Below, piece after piece: positions 62,511 to 64,000 of a stretch of DNA of 64,000 nucleotides (positions are counted from its first letter, which is position 1; each line of letters starts with the position of its first letter). The notes beneath the pieces were generated by a model. The model made no database searches, was not told the origin of the DNA, and worked only from the letters and a program-made list of their open reading frames with translations. The DNA comes from Ruegeria sp. 6PALISEP08 (GTDB lineage: Bacteria > Pseudomonadota > Alphaproteobacteria > Rhodobacterales > Rhodobacteraceae): positions 56,846 to 120,845 of the forward strand of contig NZ_LGXZ01000013.1 in the NCBI RefSeq assembly GCF_001238295.1. Direction: 5' to 3'. The translations under genes and the position numbers were made by a program.

Positions 62511-63533
62511 ATGTCAGATCAGACAGTTGTCAATCGACCATCCAACCGGAAACCCCTGGTGTGGGGCGTGTCTTTGCTGCTGCTGGCAGGCGTCTGTCTT
62601 GCCTGGCCGGAACACGCCGCAAACGCAGCAAAGTTTGTCCTATGGGGCCTGATTGTCGTGGCCCCCATCGTCATTCCGGGCATCGTGCTTGCAGCCTGGA
62701 TCATCGCAAGCGGCGCGGATACTCACATCGCTGGTGCCTTCGAGGGCAGGACACTGAGAACGGTTCTGGCGGCCTCGTTCATTGGAGCCATCACGCCCGT
62801 ATGCGGGGTGACCGTTCTGCCTTTGATGGCCGGATTGCTGGCAGCGGGCGTGCCACTCGCTCCGATCATGGCATTCTGGCTGTCCTCTCCGATAACAGAC
62901 CCAGCAATGCTCGCGACAACAGCGGCAACCCTTGGTCTGAGCTTTGCGATTGGCAAGACGCTTGCCGCCTTCGGATTGGGTCTATTCGGCGGCGCGATCA
63001 CCGGCCTGTTCGCCAAGACGCCCTGGGCCATGAATGCGCTTCGGGACAATGGCCCGGCGCGCCAGCTAAGTGCTGCACGATGCGGGGAAGAGCAGCCCTT
63101 TGATCCTTGGGTCTGGCGGTCTGAGGCGCGACGTCATTCTTTCGGCAAACAGGCATGGGCAACTACGCGGCTTATCCTGATTTGCCTGATCCCGGCATTT
63201 GCCGCGGAGTATGCCTTGAACGCGGCCCTTACACCGGGCGCACTGGCAGCATATGTTGGAGAAGACAAATGGTGGGCCATACCCGCCGCTGTCTTCGTCG
63301 GTGCCCCGGCCTATATCGACGGTTACGCTGCGCTCCCGCTGACACGCGGGTTGATCGACAACGGCATGTCCGATGGAGCAGCGATGGCGTTCCTTGTTTC
63401 GGGCGGCGCGGTCAGCATCTGGGGTGCTATGGCCATCGCACCGGTGCTCAAATTGCAACCATTCATGCTATATCTGTTGCTTGCAGTTCTGGGGTCGCTC
63501 GGGGCGGGGTATGTCTTTGGGTGGATCGTCTGA
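62511..63533 (+). CDS. permease of the DUF318/YraQ type
   Basis: Integral membrane protein of 340 residues with about eight to ten hydrophobic helices in two similar halves. The duplicated ATPVCGVTVLPL-like turn (here ITPVCGVTVLPLMAGLLAAG) and AFWLSSPITDPAML match the predicted permeases of the YraQ/DUF318 family, related to arsenite or organic-ion permeases. Function is unknown. GGAG lies eight bases before the ATG. It is divergent from the LysR gene and is probably its target. Confidence 0.8.
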   Translation: MSDQTVVNRPSNRKPLVWGVSLLLLAGVCLAWPEHAANAAKFVLWGLIVVAPIVIPGIVLAAWIIASGADTHIAGAFEGRTLRTVLAASFIGAITPVCGVTVLPLMAGLLAAGVPLAPIMAFWLSSPITDPAMLATTAATLGLSFAIGKTLAAFGLGLFGGAITGLFAKTPWAMNALRDNGPARQLSAARCGEEQPFDPWVWRSEARRHSFGKQAWATTRLILICLIPAFAAEYALNAALTPGALAAYVGEDKWWAIPAAVFVGAPAYIDGYAALPLTRGLIDNGMSDGAAMAFLVSGGAVSIWGAMAIAPVLKLQPFMLYLLLAVLGSLGAGYVFGWIV

Positions 63534-63832
63534 GATTCAGCGTTAACAGGACGCAGACGTTCAGCAACCGGCAGCGAAGTCCCGCACTGCGGTCGTCTTC
63601 GAATTGCGTCTCGAATGGCAGTTTTCTGCAACCACTGGATGATTGGAAACGCTATAACAAAGTGAGAACGTCGCTAAACCGGTGTTATGTGAACCGACTT
63701 CTGGTTGAATCTTTACCCACCCTGGCTCTCATCACTCCAACGACCCATATCATAGATTCCCTGTTTCTTCATACGGCGTATAAAAGCTAGGTAGCTAATC
63801 ACCCGATCGACCTCATCCATGTCTCCAGTGGC

Positions 63833-64000
63833 TTAAGCGACCGCAATCATTTTGAACTGGGCTTCAAGATCTTCCGCAACTTTTTCGTCACGCCAAGCAG
63901 GACTCCTTTCAGCGCCCGATGAAACAGCATGTGTTTTGTCTGCTTCGTCCCCAATCTCGTCGACATAGGCCTTCATGTTGAGCTCGGGATCGTTCTCGAC
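63833..64000 (-). CDS. C-terminal end of an unidentified protein
   Basis: A frame enters from the right edge and ends at TAA (63835-63833). It reads VENDPELNMKAYVDEIGDE, then a polar stretch, and finishes EDLEAQFKMIAVA. The codon use looks coding and the sequence is acidic and helical. No family could be recognised from 55 residues. Confidence 0.4.
   Translation of the reverse strand, partial: VENDPELNMKAYVDEIGDEADKTHAVSSGAERSPAWRDEKVAEDLEAQFKMIAVA

Noticed and set aside
1..64000. CRISPR arrays, rRNA, tRNA and intact insertion sequences
   Set aside because: No regularly spaced repeats, no tRNA-like cloverleaf arms in the gaps examined, and no transposase with intact catalytic residues were found by eye.

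Overview
The window looks like a chromosome or large replicon of a marine alphaproteobacterium of the Roseobacter group (Rhodobacteraceae). The pointers are the condensing-type 5-aminolevulinate synthase, a DUF1127 gene pair followed by hairpins with the CCUCCUCCC loop of Rhodobacter 'cuckoo' RNAs, TRAP and NitT/TauT-type uptake systems, and many catabolic clusters each with its own GntR, LysR, TetR or MarR regulator. No rRNA, tRNA, CRISPR array or intact mobile element was seen. This placement is inference from gene content; no search was run.

Layout. 0-5 kb: a membrane-anchored FMN glutamate-synthase-like protein (cut by the window edge), hemA, two tandem secreted cytochrome P460-like proteins and a divergent LysR regulator. 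5-17.5 kb: a decayed tniQ transposition gene, then sulfur-ester genes (a periplasmic arylsulfatase, a DUF3604 protein, an alkyl sulfatase) interleaved with two TolB/TPR signalling proteins, one carrying a class III adenylate cyclase domain. 17.5-32.5 kb: an accessory catabolic region with two FAH-fold enzymes, an oxalyl-CoA-synthetase-like ligase, a ketopantoate-reductase-like enzyme, a NitT/TauT ABC importer, an Ldh2-type dehydrogenase, a class V aminotransferase and a dienelactone hydrolase. Two neighbouring genes there are broken: a GntR regulator by an in-frame TAG, and a FAD/Fe-S D-2-hydroxyacid dehydrogenase by a 1-nt frameshift and a TGA exactly at the first Cys of its CCG motif.

33-34.6 kb: a LysR gene divergent from two overlapping DUF1127 genes, then two tandem hairpins presenting anti-Shine-Dalgarno loops. 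34.7-49 kb: a long minus-strand hexuronate operon. The order of transcription is dctP, an attenuator-like hairpin, dctQM, a GlcG-like gene, a GarR-like reductase, an SDR, kdgK, rraA-like, eda, gci, gli, udh, an HpaI/GarL-type aldolase and an IlvD/Edd dehydratase; a divergent GntR gene with a perfect palindrome lies upstream. The genes suggest two routes: oxidation of uronate (Udh, Gci, Gli) ending in aldol cleavage plus tartronate-semialdehyde reduction, and an SDR/KdgK/Eda route for keto-deoxy-sugar acids.

49-64 kb: a thiol-disulfide redoxin, an autotransporter remnant, an RND efflux pair, a ricin-type lectin-like secreted protein with a divergent MarR, and a proline-derivative cluster (N-methylproline-demethylase-like flavoenzyme, trans-3-hydroxyproline-dehydratase-like protein with a Lys in the active-site motif, pyrroline-2-carboxylate-reductase-like protein). 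That cluster is divergent from a TetR gene with two matching operator palindromes. The window ends with a LysR/permease divergent pair and the C-terminal end of an unidentified gene.
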